This document shows, one piece after another, positions 25,866 through 33,926 of a DNA stretch of 35,609 nt. Numbering within the stretch: the stretch's first letter is position 1; each line of letters opens with the position of its first letter. The position numbers and the translations under genes are program-made. Source of the DNA: Endomicrobium sp. (GTDB taxonomy: Bacteria > Elusimicrobiota > Endomicrobiia > Endomicrobiales > Endomicrobiaceae); assembly GCA_031266185.1 (NCBI GenBank), contig JAISBM010000010.1, forward strand, positions 1 to 35,609, in the 5' to 3' direction. The notes beneath the pieces were generated by a model that was not told the DNA's origin, did not search any database, and worked only from the letters and a program-made list of their open reading frames with translations.

Positions 25866-26374
25866 AAATTTCTGATTATATAATTGATTATCTTATTAAA
25901 CAAGGCGTAAGTCATATTTTTGGCATACCAGGAAGTGTTGTTCTTGATTTTGTTAACTCCGCAAGCAAAAGAGAAGAAATTAAGCTTCATTTAAATTTTC
26001 ATGAACAGTGCTCAGCGTATGCAGCAGTTGGATTTTCACAAGTAAGCGGAAAATTATGCGTTGCTTATTCAACAAAGGGTCCGGGACTGACAAATATGAT
26101 TACAGCAATAGCTGATGCATATTATGATTCGATACCTTCAATATTTATTACAAGTCACTCTAAAAAATTCTTTACTTCTAATAAACGTTCCATTGCAAAA
26201 CAAGAATTTGATTCCATAGAACTTGTTAAACAGATTACTAAATATTCTGTTCGTATTGAATCGTGTGAAATGGTAAAAGAAGCACTTGAATATACTTGTA
26301 ATATTGCAATAACCAAACGCCCAGGACCTGTTTTTCTTGATTTTCTCTCAGGAGTGTTTAGCAATGAAATTTAA
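25862..26374 (+). CDS. ThDP enzyme, PYR-domain subunit (separate gene)
   Basis: A 170-residue protein equal to only the N-terminal domain of acetolactate synthase-type enzymes. IKQGVSHIFGIPGSVVLDF begins the domain, and FHEQCSAYAAVGFSQVSGK holds the catalytic Glu (E48). STKGPGLTNMITAIADAY and RPGPVFLDFLSGVF (domain end) follow. It stops at a natural domain boundary, without the 30-residue linker seen in the fused enzyme at 21 kb. It overlaps the aldolase stop by 4 nt and the next gene's ATG by 11 nt. Separately encoded PYR and PP domains occur in sulfopyruvate decarboxylase (ComD/ComE), so this may be a true two-subunit enzyme. A frameshift of a formerly fused gene is the alternative. Confidence 0.8.
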   Translation: MKISDYIIDYLIKQGVSHIFGIPGSVVLDFVNSASKREEIKLHLNFHEQCSAYAAVGFSQVSGKLCVAYSTKGPGLTNMITAIADAYYDSIPSIFITSHSKKFFTSNKRSIAKQEFDSIELVKQITKYSVRIESCEMVKEALEYTCNIAITKRPGPVFLDFLSGVFSNEI

Positions 26375-27452
26375 ATCACTTATTTATGAAATAAATGAAA
26401 ATTTATCAAATTCTAAACGCCCTGTAATCCTTATCGGCGATGGGATTAGGCAATCGGGTACAATCGACGATTTTCTTGGATTAGCAAAGAAAATTGAAAT
26501 TCCTGTTTTGTCTAGTCGATTTGCTCAGGATATAATTTCTGCTGCAGAAAATTTTTACGGATATATTGGCTCTCATGGAACACGTTATTCTAACAGGATT
26601 CTTTATGAGTCGGACACTATCATTTCTATTGGCAATCGGCTTGATTTTGAGCCAACATCTGCAACATTCGGCAGTATAGCAGAAAAGATAAAGATACGCA
26701 TAGATTGCGATAAAAACGAATTCTCGGACAAGTTGCCAAACTGCAAGAGTTTTTTATACGATTTACGCGAAATAATGCCGGAGTTAGCGCAAAATATATC
26801 TTCACACAGTAAAAAAAGTTGGAATAAATTTTGTAACGAATTGAAAACAGAACTATTTGCAAGCGACATAGCTTACCCATTAACAGCAATAACAAAAATC
26901 CTGCAAAGTATTTCAAAAGACTCAATTATTGTAAGTGATGTAGGTAATAATGAGCTATATCTATGCCGTGCTTACGAATATGTTCAAATAAAAAATCGTA
27001 AGATTCATTCAAAGTCATTCGGCACAGTAGGCAGTTCTTTACCTAAAGCAATTGGTGCTTATTATGCCAAAAATGTACCTGTAATTTGCTTTACTGGTGA
27101 TCAAGGGCTAATGTTTAACAGTCAAGAACTCCAGTTTATTATGGCAAACAAATTACCAATAAGTATAATATTAATCAATAACCAATCTCTAAATATGATA
27201 AAGGACGAACAGACGAGAAGAAAAATAGATTTTATTCATTCAACAATAGAATCGGGATACTCAGTGCCAAATTTTGAGAAAGTTGTACGTGCTTATGGAA
27301 TGATGCATCATTATATGTATGAAGACCGAACAGATTTTAGTGATGTATTAAAGTTAGGAATGGTGCTGATTGAAGTAGTTGCTGAACCTGATGAATATAA
27401 AAATCCGTATTTGCCAAAAGGTAATAAATGTTGGGACTTTGTAACAAAATGA
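26364..27452 (+). CDS. ThDP enzyme, middle and PP-domain subunit (separate gene)
   Basis: A protein of about 362 residues with the rest of the ThDP enzyme. RPVILIGDGIRQSGTIDDF opens the middle domain, and GSHGTRYSNRILYESDTIIS, IGNRLDFEP is its nucleotide-fold part. The PP domain has VSDVGNNELYLCR, KSFGTVGSSLPKAIGAYYA, FTGDQGLMFNSQELQF (GDQG instead of GDG, about residue 245) and ILINNQSLNMI, the paired ThDP/Mg ligands. GGAG 10 nt upstream of ATG 26364 supports genuine initiation, although the frame is open further upstream. With the preceding gene it reconstitutes a complete active site. Its stop overlaps the next start (ATGA). Likely a carboligase acting on a pyruvate-derived donor in this cluster. 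Confidence 0.8.
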   Translation: MKFKSLIYEINENLSNSKRPVILIGDGIRQSGTIDDFLGLAKKIEIPVLSSRFAQDIISAAENFYGYIGSHGTRYSNRILYESDTIISIGNRLDFEPTSATFGSIAEKIKIRIDCDKNEFSDKLPNCKSFLYDLREIMPELAQNISSHSKKSWNKFCNELKTELFASDIAYPLTAITKILQSISKDSIIVSDVGNNELYLCRAYEYVQIKNRKIHSKSFGTVGSSLPKAIGAYYAKNVPVICFTGDQGLMFNSQELQFIMANKLPISIILINNQSLNMIKDEQTRRKIDFIHSTIESGYSVPNFEKVVRAYGMMHHYMYEDRTDFSDVLKLGMVLIEVVAEPDEYKNPYLPKGNKCWDFVTK

Positions 27453-28495
27453 AAAAATCAAATTTTTTATCCAACAGAATAATTCGAGAAGATATGGATG
27501 ACATATATGCAAGGTATAATTTTTGGGAACGACTAAATAACAAAACTGTAATGGTAACAGGTTCGTATGGAATGTTGGCTTCTTACTTTGTATATTTCTT
27601 AATTTATCTGAATGAAGTTAAAGGATTAAATATAAAAATAATTTCACTTTCAAGAAATGAGGACAAATTCTATAAGAGGTTTGGTGTTTATGCCGAGCGC
27701 GAATATTTAACAAACCTCACTGACGATATAAACAAACCATTTAATATAGCATGTGAAATTGATTTTATTATCCACGCTGCAAGTTTGGCAGATCTTCAAG
27801 ATTGCAGTACAAACCCTATAGGTGTTGCTTTACCAAATGTGTTAGGAACGTACAATTTATTGGAACTTGCTAATGAAAAAAATGTTGAAAGTTTTTTGTT
27901 TTTCAGCTCTATAGCCATTTACGGCGAGACAAGTAAAAATATAGTTTCTGAAAAAGACTATGGGGTAATCGACCCTCTTGATATTTTCTCTTCGTACAGC
28001 GAGTCTAAAAAAATGGGAGAAACTTTGCTTAATTGCTATTTAAATCAGTATTGTATACCTGTAAAGATAGTCCGTTTTTTTTGCGGAATAGGTCCAACGC
28101 TGGATTTAGAGCATGGGAACAACGCTTTATGCGATTTTTGCAGAAATGCGTTAAACGGTCAAAATATAGAAATAAAAAGCGAAGGTTTAGCAAAACGCTC
28201 ATATTGTTATATTGCAGACACTACTGCAGCGGAATTTAAAGTTTTGCTTGATGGGAATAATGAAGCATATAACGTTTGCAATACTGATGAATTTATATCA
28301 ATCAGAGAGTTGGCTGAACTTATAGCAAATATTGTCGATTGTAATGTAATAAGTACGCATTACGATGAAAAACACATTGAACCTCCAAGATACTCAAATT
28401 ATAACAACAGTAAACTGCGCAAACTCGGTTGGGAATGTAAATATTCAATTGAAAATGGATTCAGACGAATTATACAAAGTCACCTTGAAAAATAA
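27449..28495 (+). CDS. NAD-dependent epimerase/dehydratase (extended SDR)
   Basis: An extended short-chain dehydrogenase of about 348 residues acting on a nucleotide sugar. KTVMVTGSYGMLASYFVYF is the dinucleotide fold (GSYGML), IIHAASLADLQDCSTNPI the second strand region, FFSSIAIYGETS the catalytic Ser, and SSYSESKKMGETLL the Tyr-x-x-x-Lys pair. IGPTLDLEHGNNALCDF and SEGLAKRSYCYIADTTAAEF are usual for UDP/CDP-sugar epimerases or reductases. I set the start at ATG 27449, which overlaps the previous stop as ATGA; an in-frame ATG at 27428 is less likely. It continues the aldolase/split-ThDP operon and may reduce or epimerise the branched product. A fragment of a relative lies at 29.7 kb. Confidence 0.85.
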   Translation: MKKSNFLSNRIIREDMDDIYARYNFWERLNNKTVMVTGSYGMLASYFVYFLIYLNEVKGLNIKIISLSRNEDKFYKRFGVYAEREYLTNLTDDINKPFNIACEIDFIIHAASLADLQDCSTNPIGVALPNVLGTYNLLELANEKNVESFLFFSSIAIYGETSKNIVSEKDYGVIDPLDIFSSYSESKKMGETLLNCYLNQYCIPVKIVRFFCGIGPTLDLEHGNNALCDFCRNALNGQNIEIKSEGLAKRSYCYIADTTAAEFKVLLDGNNEAYNVCNTDEFISIRELAELIANIVDCNVISTHYDEKHIEPPRYSNYNNSKLRKLGWECKYSIENGFRRIIQSHLEK

Positions 28496-28751
28496 TATTA
28501 ACTCTAGACCCGATGTGAATGGAAATGATAAACTGATAAGTATGAGGATAAAAGGATGAATAAGCATCCAGTGTTTGAGATATATGAAAGGAACGGACGA
28601 GTATAGAGATAGTACTCAGTGTAACGAAGCAACTTTATATTAATAAGGAGATAAATTAAGATAGCTATTTTTCTATTGAAGCGTCAAATAATATTAATAT
28701 ATATAAAAATTAGATTTTTCTATAATAAGTTCAGATAGTAGAGTTATTTTT

Positions 28752-29705
28752 ATGAATGTTAGAAACAAAAAAATTAATATTTTAATTCCCTGTTATAATG
28801 AGGAAGGCAATATCCTGGATATATATAATACTGTAAAAGATATTTTGGATAAAAAGTTGCCTTCTTATAATTATGAGATAATATTTATTGACAACTTTTC
28901 GACAGATACTACTCGTATTTTAATTCGTAACATCTGTGACAGAGACCCCAAAGTAAAGGCAATCTTTAACATACGAAATTTTGGTTCTGCAACCTCTTCA
29001 TACTACGGCATTTGTCAAACAACCGGTGATTGTACCATTTTGTTATCTGCTGATTTTCAGGAGCCGATTGAACTAATTTCAACCTTTGTCAACGAATGGG
29101 AAAAGGGCTATAAGCTTGTTATTGGCATAAAACATAAAAGCAAAGAAAACCCAATAAAACGACAGTTGCGGACTCTTTACTATAAGTTATTTAAAAAAAT
29201 ATCTGAAAATGTGGATCAAATAGAACATTTTGATGGGTTTGGGTTATATGATAAATCATTTGTTGATGTAATGCGTAATTTACATGAACCGACCCCATAT
29301 ATAAAGACTATTGTTGCAGAATTCGGGTCTAAACATAAATATGTTTATTACACTCAGCAAAGAAGAAAGAGTGGCAAGTCTCATATAAGTTGGTATACGT
29401 TGTACGATGATGCAATGCTGACTTTCACAACTTACACAAAAATTGGTCCACGTATTGCTGTTTTGGTTGGATTTATTATTTCAATTATTTCATTTGGTCT
29501 CTTTTTTTTGTATTTAATAATTAAGTTAATATACTGGGACTTGTTCATAATTGGACAAGCTCTTTTAATAATAGGAATGGTTTTTTTAGGTGCATTACAA
29601 CTTTTTTTTATCGGACTGCTTGGCGAATATGTTATGTCAATCAACGCTCGTGTAATGAACCGACCCCTTGTTATTGAGGAAGAAAGAATAAATTTTGAGG
29701 AATAG
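28752..29705 (+). CDS. GtrB/ArnC-like polyprenyl-phosphate glycosyltransferase
   Basis: A 317-residue GT2 protein of the DPM1/ArnC/GtrB branch. INILIPCYNEEGNILDIYNT, YEIIFIDNFSTDTT and ILLSADFQEPIELI (donor site, usually xxDLQDPPE) are present. FDGFGLYDKSFVD and TQQRRKSGKSHISWY are recurrent features of GtrB. Two C-terminal membrane spans (about residues 238-262 and 268-295) precede LLGEYVMSINARVMNRPLVI, the canonical end. It would put a sugar, possibly the product of the preceding cluster, onto undecaprenyl phosphate. It starts 256 nt after the epimerase; that gap has no recognisable gene. This is the second enzyme of its kind in the window. Confidence 0.88.
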   Translation: MNVRNKKINILIPCYNEEGNILDIYNTVKDILDKKLPSYNYEIIFIDNFSTDTTRILIRNICDRDPKVKAIFNIRNFGSATSSYYGICQTTGDCTILLSADFQEPIELISTFVNEWEKGYKLVIGIKHKSKENPIKRQLRTLYYKLFKKISENVDQIEHFDGFGLYDKSFVDVMRNLHEPTPYIKTIVAEFGSKHKYVYYTQQRRKSGKSHISWYTLYDDAMLTFTTYTKIGPRIAVLVGFIISIISFGLFFLYLIIKLIYWDLFIIGQALLIIGMVFLGALQLFFIGLLGEYVMSINARVMNRPLVIEEERINFEE

Positions 29706-29708
29706 TCC

Positions 29709-29970
29709 ATGAAAAAACTTGTTATTACTGGAGCAACAAGTATGATTGGGTTTGCTCTTGCAAAATGTGCAGTAAGTCTGGGTATGGAAGTTTTATGTAT
29801 TGTTAGAAAAAGCTCTAAAAGTTAAATTTAAAAATGTTGTAAATCCAAATTATATTCGCTCATCGTCAACGAATGCATCTCTAAATACCGATAAAGTTAA
29901 GAAGCTTGGGTGGAGACAGAAAATTCATATAGAGGAAGGATTTAAACGTATGATTAAAAGTTATAGATAA
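29709..29970 (+). pseudogene. NAD-dependent epimerase remnant with internal deletion
   Basis: Starting 3 nt after the glycosyltransferase, ATG 29709 begins KKLVITGATSMIGFALAKCA, VSLGMEVLCIVRKSSKS*, the first 38 residues of an extended SDR. In another frame, NVVNPNYIRSSSTNASLNTD followed by KVKKLGWRQKIHIEEGFKRM, IKSYR* gives the C-terminal 45 residues, similar to the end of the epimerase at 27.4 kb (NNSKLRKLGWECKYSIENGF). About 230 codons between them are absent. It is a deletion relic of the same shape as the GtrII copy at 14.4 kb. Confidence 0.85.
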
Positions 29971-30064
29971 ATTCACCTGACTTGACCGTTTTAAGGAAAA
30001 AGTAAGATTTTATTCATAAAAAAGTCAGTTAGAGGCAATACAAACTGTCAAGTCAAGTGAATTT
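29969..30064. repeat. 96-bp element with 23-bp inverted repeats (MITE-like or stem-loop)
   Basis: The arm at 29969-29991 (AAATTCACCTGACTTGACC...) and the arm at 30042-30064 are reverse complements with 2 mismatches in 23 positions; 50 nt separate them. No ORF fits inside. The element starts in the stop codon of the epimerase remnant and ends 42 nt before fdtA. It could be a small non-autonomous transposable element, a recombination scar or an RNA stem-loop. I did not see a second copy in the window. Confidence 0.7.
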
Positions 30065-30106
30065 GTCAGTTTAGTAGAGCTTCAATGGTCAAAGTGGAAA
30101 AACAAA

Positions 30107-30529
30107 ATGAAAAAGATTGAAAAAGTTAAATTGATTAAACTAAAAGTTTTTGGTGATACAAGAGGGGCTTTAATTTCTTTAGAGCAATATAAAGATATTC
30201 CTTTCGGTATTAAAAGAGTCTATTATATTTTTGATACAAAAAGAGATACACCGAGAGGGTTTCATGCACATAAAACTTTAGAACAAGTACTTATATGTGT
30301 AAATGGGTCTTGCAAGATAAAAGTTGATGACGGTAAAAATGTTGATATTTTTGATCTTTGTAGTCAAAATGTAGGATTATATATAGGCACAATGGTATGG
30401 CGTGAAATGTTTGCTTTTTCACAAGGATGTGTATTGCTTGTTTTGGCCAGCCGATATTATGATCCTAAAGAATATATAAAAGACTATAATGAGTTTTTAA
30501 GAAGTGTAAGCTGTACTAATAGAGAGTGA
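30107..30529 (+). CDS. fdtA: dTDP-4-keto-6-deoxyglucose 3,4-ketoisomerase (FdtA/QdtA type)
   Basis: A 140-residue cupin that moves the keto group from C4 to C3 of dTDP-6-deoxyhexulose, the step before amination. [20 protein letters not shown] begins the fold, [11 protein letters not shown] carries the paired His (H53, H55), [20 protein letters not shown] and [18 protein letters not shown] follow, and [17 protein letters not shown] is the family end. The sequence does not tell me whether the galacto (Fuc3N) or gluco (Qui3N) isomer is made. Its stop overlaps a GTG of the next gene. A truncated paralog is attached to rfbA at 12.0 kb. Substrate comes from rfbA and rfbB. Confidence 0.9.
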   Translation: MKKIEKVKLIKLKVFGDTRGALISLEQYKDIPFGIKRVYYIFDTKRDTPRGFHAHKTLEQVLICVNGSCKIKVDDGKNVDIFDLCSQNVGLYIGTMVWREMFAFSQGCVLLVLASRYYDPKEYIKDYNEFLRSVSCTNRE

Positions 30530-30531
30530 GT

Positions 30532-31620
30532 ATGATAAAATTTTTAGATTTATATAAAATAAATCAACGATATAGAAATGAAATTGATACAACGATAAAA
30601 CGAGTGCTTGACAGTGGGTGGTATTTGTCAGGCAAAGAAAATGAAAATTTTTGTAAAAATTTTGCAGATTATTGTGGAGTTAAGTATTGTATAGGTGTTG
30701 CTAATGGATTAGATGCTTTAAATATTATTATTAAAGCGTATGGTTTTAGTACTGGAGACGAAATTATTGTACCCGCAAATACTTATATAGCTTCAATTCT
30801 TGCAATTTCTCAAAACGGTTGTGCTCCAATTTTAGTTGAGCCGAATATAGATACATATACTATTGATCCAGATTTAATAGAAGAAAAAATAACATCAAAA
30901 ACCAAAGCAATAATGGTGGTACATTTATATGGACAAGTCGTTGTGATGGACAAGATTTGGCATTTGTCAAAAGAGTATAATTTAAAAATTATAGAAGATT
31001 CAGCTCAAGCGCATGGAGCAATGTATAATGGAAAACGAACAGGGAATTTAGGCGATGCAAGTGGTTTTTCTTTTTACCCAAGTAAAGACTTGGGTGCATT
31101 AGGCGATGGTGGGGCAATAACAACGAATGATAAAGATCTGTATGAAAAAGTAAAAGCTATTGCTAATTATGGTTCATACGTAAAGTACCATAATATATAT
31201 AAAGGTATGAACTCACGCCTTGATGAAATTCAAGCAGCTGTTTTAAATGTAAAACTTAAGTTTTTAGATGAAGATAATAAAACAAGAAGAAAAATAGCTA
31301 AGTTTTATATAGAAAATATCAAAAGTCCTAACATTGTAACGCCAAAAGTAAATAATGAAGATTCTCACGTGTGGCATGTGTTTGTAATAAGGACAAAAAG
31401 GAGAAATGAATTGCGTAAGTATCTTGAGGATAATGGTGTTCAAACAGTAATACATTATCCAATACCTCCTCATAAACAGGTGGCATATAAAGAATGGAAT
31501 AATTTGTCGTTTCCTGTAACAGAAAAGATACATAATGAAGTGTTATCTTTACCAATAAGTCCTGTTATGACAAAAGAAGAAGTACGAAAAGTAGTAGAGT
31601 TAGTAAATATATGGGAATAA
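30532..31620 (+). CDS. fdtB: dTDP-3-keto-6-deoxyhexose aminotransferase (DegT family, FdtB/QdtB)
   Basis: A PLP enzyme that installs a 3-amino group on dTDP-3-keto-6-deoxyhexose. [18 protein letters not shown] and [13 protein letters not shown] are the N-terminal signatures, [20 protein letters not shown] the PLP-phosphate region, [24 protein letters not shown], and [19 protein letters not shown] holds the Schiff-base lysine (K185). [12 protein letters not shown] and HYPIPPHKQ are typical. I take ATG 30532, 2 nt after the fdtA stop; GTG 30526 is the in-frame alternative and overlaps it. Full length at about 362 residues. Operonic with fdtA and the acetyltransferase. Confidence 0.92.
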   Translation: MIKFLDLYKINQRYRNEIDTTIKRVLDSGWYLSGKENENFCKNFADYCGVKYCIGVANGLDALNIIIKAYGFSTGDEIIVPANTYIASILAISQNGCAPILVEPNIDTYTIDPDLIEEKITSKTKAIMVVHLYGQVVVMDKIWHLSKEYNLKIIEDSAQAHGAMYNGKRTGNLGDASGFSFYPSKDLGALGDGGAITTNDKDLYEKVKAIANYGSYVKYHNIYKGMNSRLDEIQAAVLNVKLKFLDEDNKTRRKIAKFYIENIKSPNIVTPKVNNEDSHVWHVFVIRTKRRNELRKYLEDNGVQTVIHYPIPPHKQVAYKEWNNLSFPVTEKIHNEVLSLPISPVMTKEEVRKVVELVNIWE

Positions 31621-31661
31621 TAATTTATTGTTAATAAAATTTAGGAGCGTATTATATATAA

Positions 31662-32114
31662 ATGATACATAAACTTGCTGACGTCCTTTCAAGCAATATA
31701 GGTAATGGAACAAGAATTTGGCAATTTTGTGTTGTTTTGCCAGGAGCAAAAATCGGCGCAAATTGTAACATATGTGCAAGTGTTTTTATAGAAAATGAAG
31801 TTGTGATAGGCAATAATGTTACTGTTAAGTGTGGAGTACAATTATGGGATGGAACAATTATAGAAGATAATGTTTTTATTGGACCTAACACTACTTTTTG
31901 TAATGATAAACATCCAAAACCTGGAAACAAAAATTTCAAGAAGGAAGGCGTTGTAGTAAAAGAAGGAGCATCTATAGGTGCTAATGCTACTATTTTGCCA
32001 GGAATTGTAATAGGGAAAAATGCTGTTATAGGTGCTGGTGCAGTGGTAGTAAAAGACGTTAAAGATAATGCTATTGTTATTGGAAATCCTGCAAAAGTTG
32101 TTACAAAAAAATGA
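31662..32114 (+). CDS. Hexapeptide acetyltransferase (FdtC-type)
   Basis: A 150-residue left-handed beta-helix acyltransferase. Repeats of the [IV]GxNxx[IV] type run through [58 protein letters not shown] and [30 protein letters not shown] is the usual end. [12 protein letters not shown] is the loop of sugar N-acetyltransferases of the WbbJ/FdtC/QdtC kind. It lies 41 nt after fdtB, so it most likely acetylates dTDP-3-amino-3,6-dideoxyhexose with acetyl-CoA to give Fuc3NAc or Qui3NAc. No truncation is seen. Confidence 0.88.
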   Translation: MIHKLADVLSSNIGNGTRIWQFCVVLPGAKIGANCNICASVFIENEVVIGNNVTVKCGVQLWDGTIIEDNVFIGPNTTFCNDKHPKPGNKNFKKEGVVVKEGASIGANATILPGIVIGKNAVIGAGAVVVKDVKDNAIVIGNPAKVVTKK

Positions 32115-32137
32115 AAGATTATATATCTTTTCTCTAA

Positions 32138-33553
32138 ATGGATATTATTGTGGCAAAAATATTTTTGAGTTTTTTTAATGGAATACAAGATTATGAAAGA
32201 AATAATAAAATTCCATCTTTTTATGAAAGTTTTATAAATGGTTTAAAAAATTTTGGCAATGATGTCTTTGCGTATTATGACAATGCTTGGCATAAAGAAT
32301 TTAAATCAATTCCAGAAAAATTGTTAAAAGAGATAAAAGTTTTTAATCCAGATATTATTATATTATTTAACAATTATTTTTATGATGTTTCTGGATACTT
32401 TGAGTGTCCTATTATAATTTTTGAAGTAGATAGCCCTATATATTTTTGGAATAAAGACAAAATTGTATCTAACCCGAATAGATATAAGTTTTTTGTTTGT
32501 CAAACTGAAAGTTTAGAATATATTAGTAATGTTTTTGATGTTTCAAAAAAGAATATTGTTAAAGTTCCTTTTTTTACAGAGGTGAAGGCAAAAAATATTC
32601 CTCAAGCACATAATATATCTTTTATAGGTACGTTTTTCCATTATGGGATTTTTGTAAACGAGTTTATGTTAAATAATCCAGAAAAAGATGATATAAACCA
32701 GATGCAAAAAGTATTTGAGTATATATTGAAAAATCCCTTTATAACGGAAAAAGGTATTATTGATAAGTTAAATATAACTTCAATCAAGATAACTAAATGT
32801 TTAGATATAGAACGCATTGTTGGATTCTTGAGTTCAAAAAATAGAATAAAAGTTCTGTCTGCAGTTGCTGATTTAGGCTTAAAGTTGTATGGAACAAGAA
32901 CGTGGTTAACCGAACTTAATTTTTATCCGGAGATTGCGTTTTCGTACGATACTAAACAAATTTGTTCAACAGAAGAGCAAGAGGAAGTTTATAATGCATC
33001 AAAGTTGTCTATTAGTATTTCTCATATCCAAGCACAATCAGGCTTCCCTTGGAGAATTTGTGATATTATGGCATCTAATTCTTGTTTAGTGTCGGACTAT
33101 CATCTAAATTTTGAAAGCAGTTTCCCTGGTGTAAAAATTCCTACCTTTAATAATCCTTACGAAGCAAGAGAAGTTTGCAAAAAACTTTTGCAGGAAAAGA
33201 ATATGCGAAAAGATATTGTTTTGAGTTGTCAAGAGATAATAAATAAAAAATTTAGGTTTAAAAATATTTTGGGCATTATGGAGTATTTTTTAGACACTAA
33301 ATTAAAAACAGAAAAGATAGGAACAGCAAAAATTTTGAATGAGCAACGTTTTTTGCAAAAACTGAAAGAGAATAATATTGGGGCTGGGCATAAAAGAGTA
33401 AATTTTATTGAGAAGTTAAAAATGAAAAAGAGAATTAAAATGCTTGGATATTTATTCTTTTTGATGTTAGGACAAATTCCAATACTTGATTTGCTTATTA
33501 ATAGAAAAACAAGAGAAAGATTATATGGAAAGATCAGAAAGTATTATCGCTAG
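32138..33553 (+). CDS. Glycosyltransferase, CgeB-like (GT4/GT1 fold)
   Basis: A 471-residue GT-B type transferase. The N-terminal half (IIILFNNYFYDVSGYFECP, IIFEVDSPIYFW, YKFFVCQTESLEYI, NISFIGTFFHYG) follows the DUF3880/CgeB pattern. The donor half has QEEVYNASKLSISISHIQAQ and SGFPWRICDIMASNSCLVSD, where the E/G-rich nucleotide-sugar motif of GT4 normally lies (compare SxxPxRxFEAxAxGxFLLTD). The C-terminal 80 residues are Lys/Arg-rich with one hydrophobic stretch (MLGYLFFLMLGQIPILDLLI), perhaps a membrane contact. It follows the acetyltransferase by 23 nt and would add the dTDP-sugar or another residue; donor unknown. Confidence 0.75.
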   Translation: MDIIVAKIFLSFFNGIQDYERNNKIPSFYESFINGLKNFGNDVFAYYDNAWHKEFKSIPEKLLKEIKVFNPDIIILFNNYFYDVSGYFECPIIIFEVDSPIYFWNKDKIVSNPNRYKFFVCQTESLEYISNVFDVSKKNIVKVPFFTEVKAKNIPQAHNISFIGTFFHYGIFVNEFMLNNPEKDDINQMQKVFEYILKNPFITEKGIIDKLNITSIKITKCLDIERIVGFLSSKNRIKVLSAVADLGLKLYGTRTWLTELNFYPEIAFSYDTKQICSTEEQEEVYNASKLSISISHIQAQSGFPWRICDIMASNSCLVSDYHLNFESSFPGVKIPTFNNPYEAREVCKKLLQEKNMRKDIVLSCQEIINKKFRFKNILGIMEYFLDTKLKTEKIGTAKILNEQRFLQKLKENNIGAGHKRVNFIEKLKMKKRIKMLGYLFFLMLGQIPILDLLINRKTRERLYGKIRKYYR

Positions 33554-33632
33554 TGCTTAAGTTGAGCGAGTGTTTGATTCTTGATCAAATAAATAGTTTA
33601 ACAACAGAGTCAAAAAGTCACAAGGGGATAAA

Positions 33633-33923
33633 ATGATCAAAAACAGAAAAAATGTTACAAATTTTTTTGAAAGTATACTGTGTATAAAAAATGAAGATAT
33701 TTATAAAGTAATAGGGATTTTTGGTATAAGAATTGAAATTAAAATTAAACATAAAGAAATTTTGAAATTTTTTGTAGGTCTTAAGCAAAATATTGATACT
33801 CTTAAACAGCAGCAAATGCAGCAGCAAATGCAGCAGCAAATGCAGCAACAAATGCAGCAACAAAGTTTATTACTACAACAATTGTTGTTTTATATTGAGA
33901 AAGAAAATGAGGATAAAAAATAG
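33633..33923 (+). CDS. Small protein with glutamine-rich QQQM repeats
   Basis: A 96-residue protein of unknown function. The first half has YKVIGIFGIRIEIKIKHKEI, which resembles the short tails at the end of several GT2 enzymes here (VKFLGIRVLKI, FVLGIRVYKRK). The second half, LKQNIDTLKQQQMQQQMQ and on, is a Gln/Met repeat likely to form a helix or coiled coil, followed by SLLLQQLLFYIEKENEDKK. It lies 3 nt before the next glycosyltransferase gene and is likely co-translated. It may be a detached tail or an assembly partner of a glycosyltransferase. It could also be a remnant of a larger gene. Confidence 0.6.
   Translation: MIKNRKNVTNFFESILCIKNEDIYKVIGIFGIRIEIKIKHKEILKFFVGLKQNIDTLKQQQMQQQMQQQMQQQMQQQSLLLQQLLFYIEKENEDKK
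33807..33866 (+). repeat. 12-bp tandem repeat coding QQQM
   Basis: Three identical copies of CAGCAGCAAATG, one variant copy (CAGCAACAAATG) and a final degenerate copy (CAGCAACAAAGT) are in tandem within the small ORF. A 12-bp unit keeps the reading frame, so copy number changes would lengthen or shorten the Gln/Met segment without truncation. Confidence 0.95.
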
Positions 33924-33926
33924 TTT

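Noticed and set aside
28496-28751. Short open frames in the gap between the epimerase and the GtrB-like gene
   Set aside because: All are short, overlap the epimerase end or stop quickly, and match no family I recognise.
33807-33866. Possible CRISPR-like repeat
   Set aside because: The repeats are directly tandem 12-bp units without spacers and keep a coding frame.
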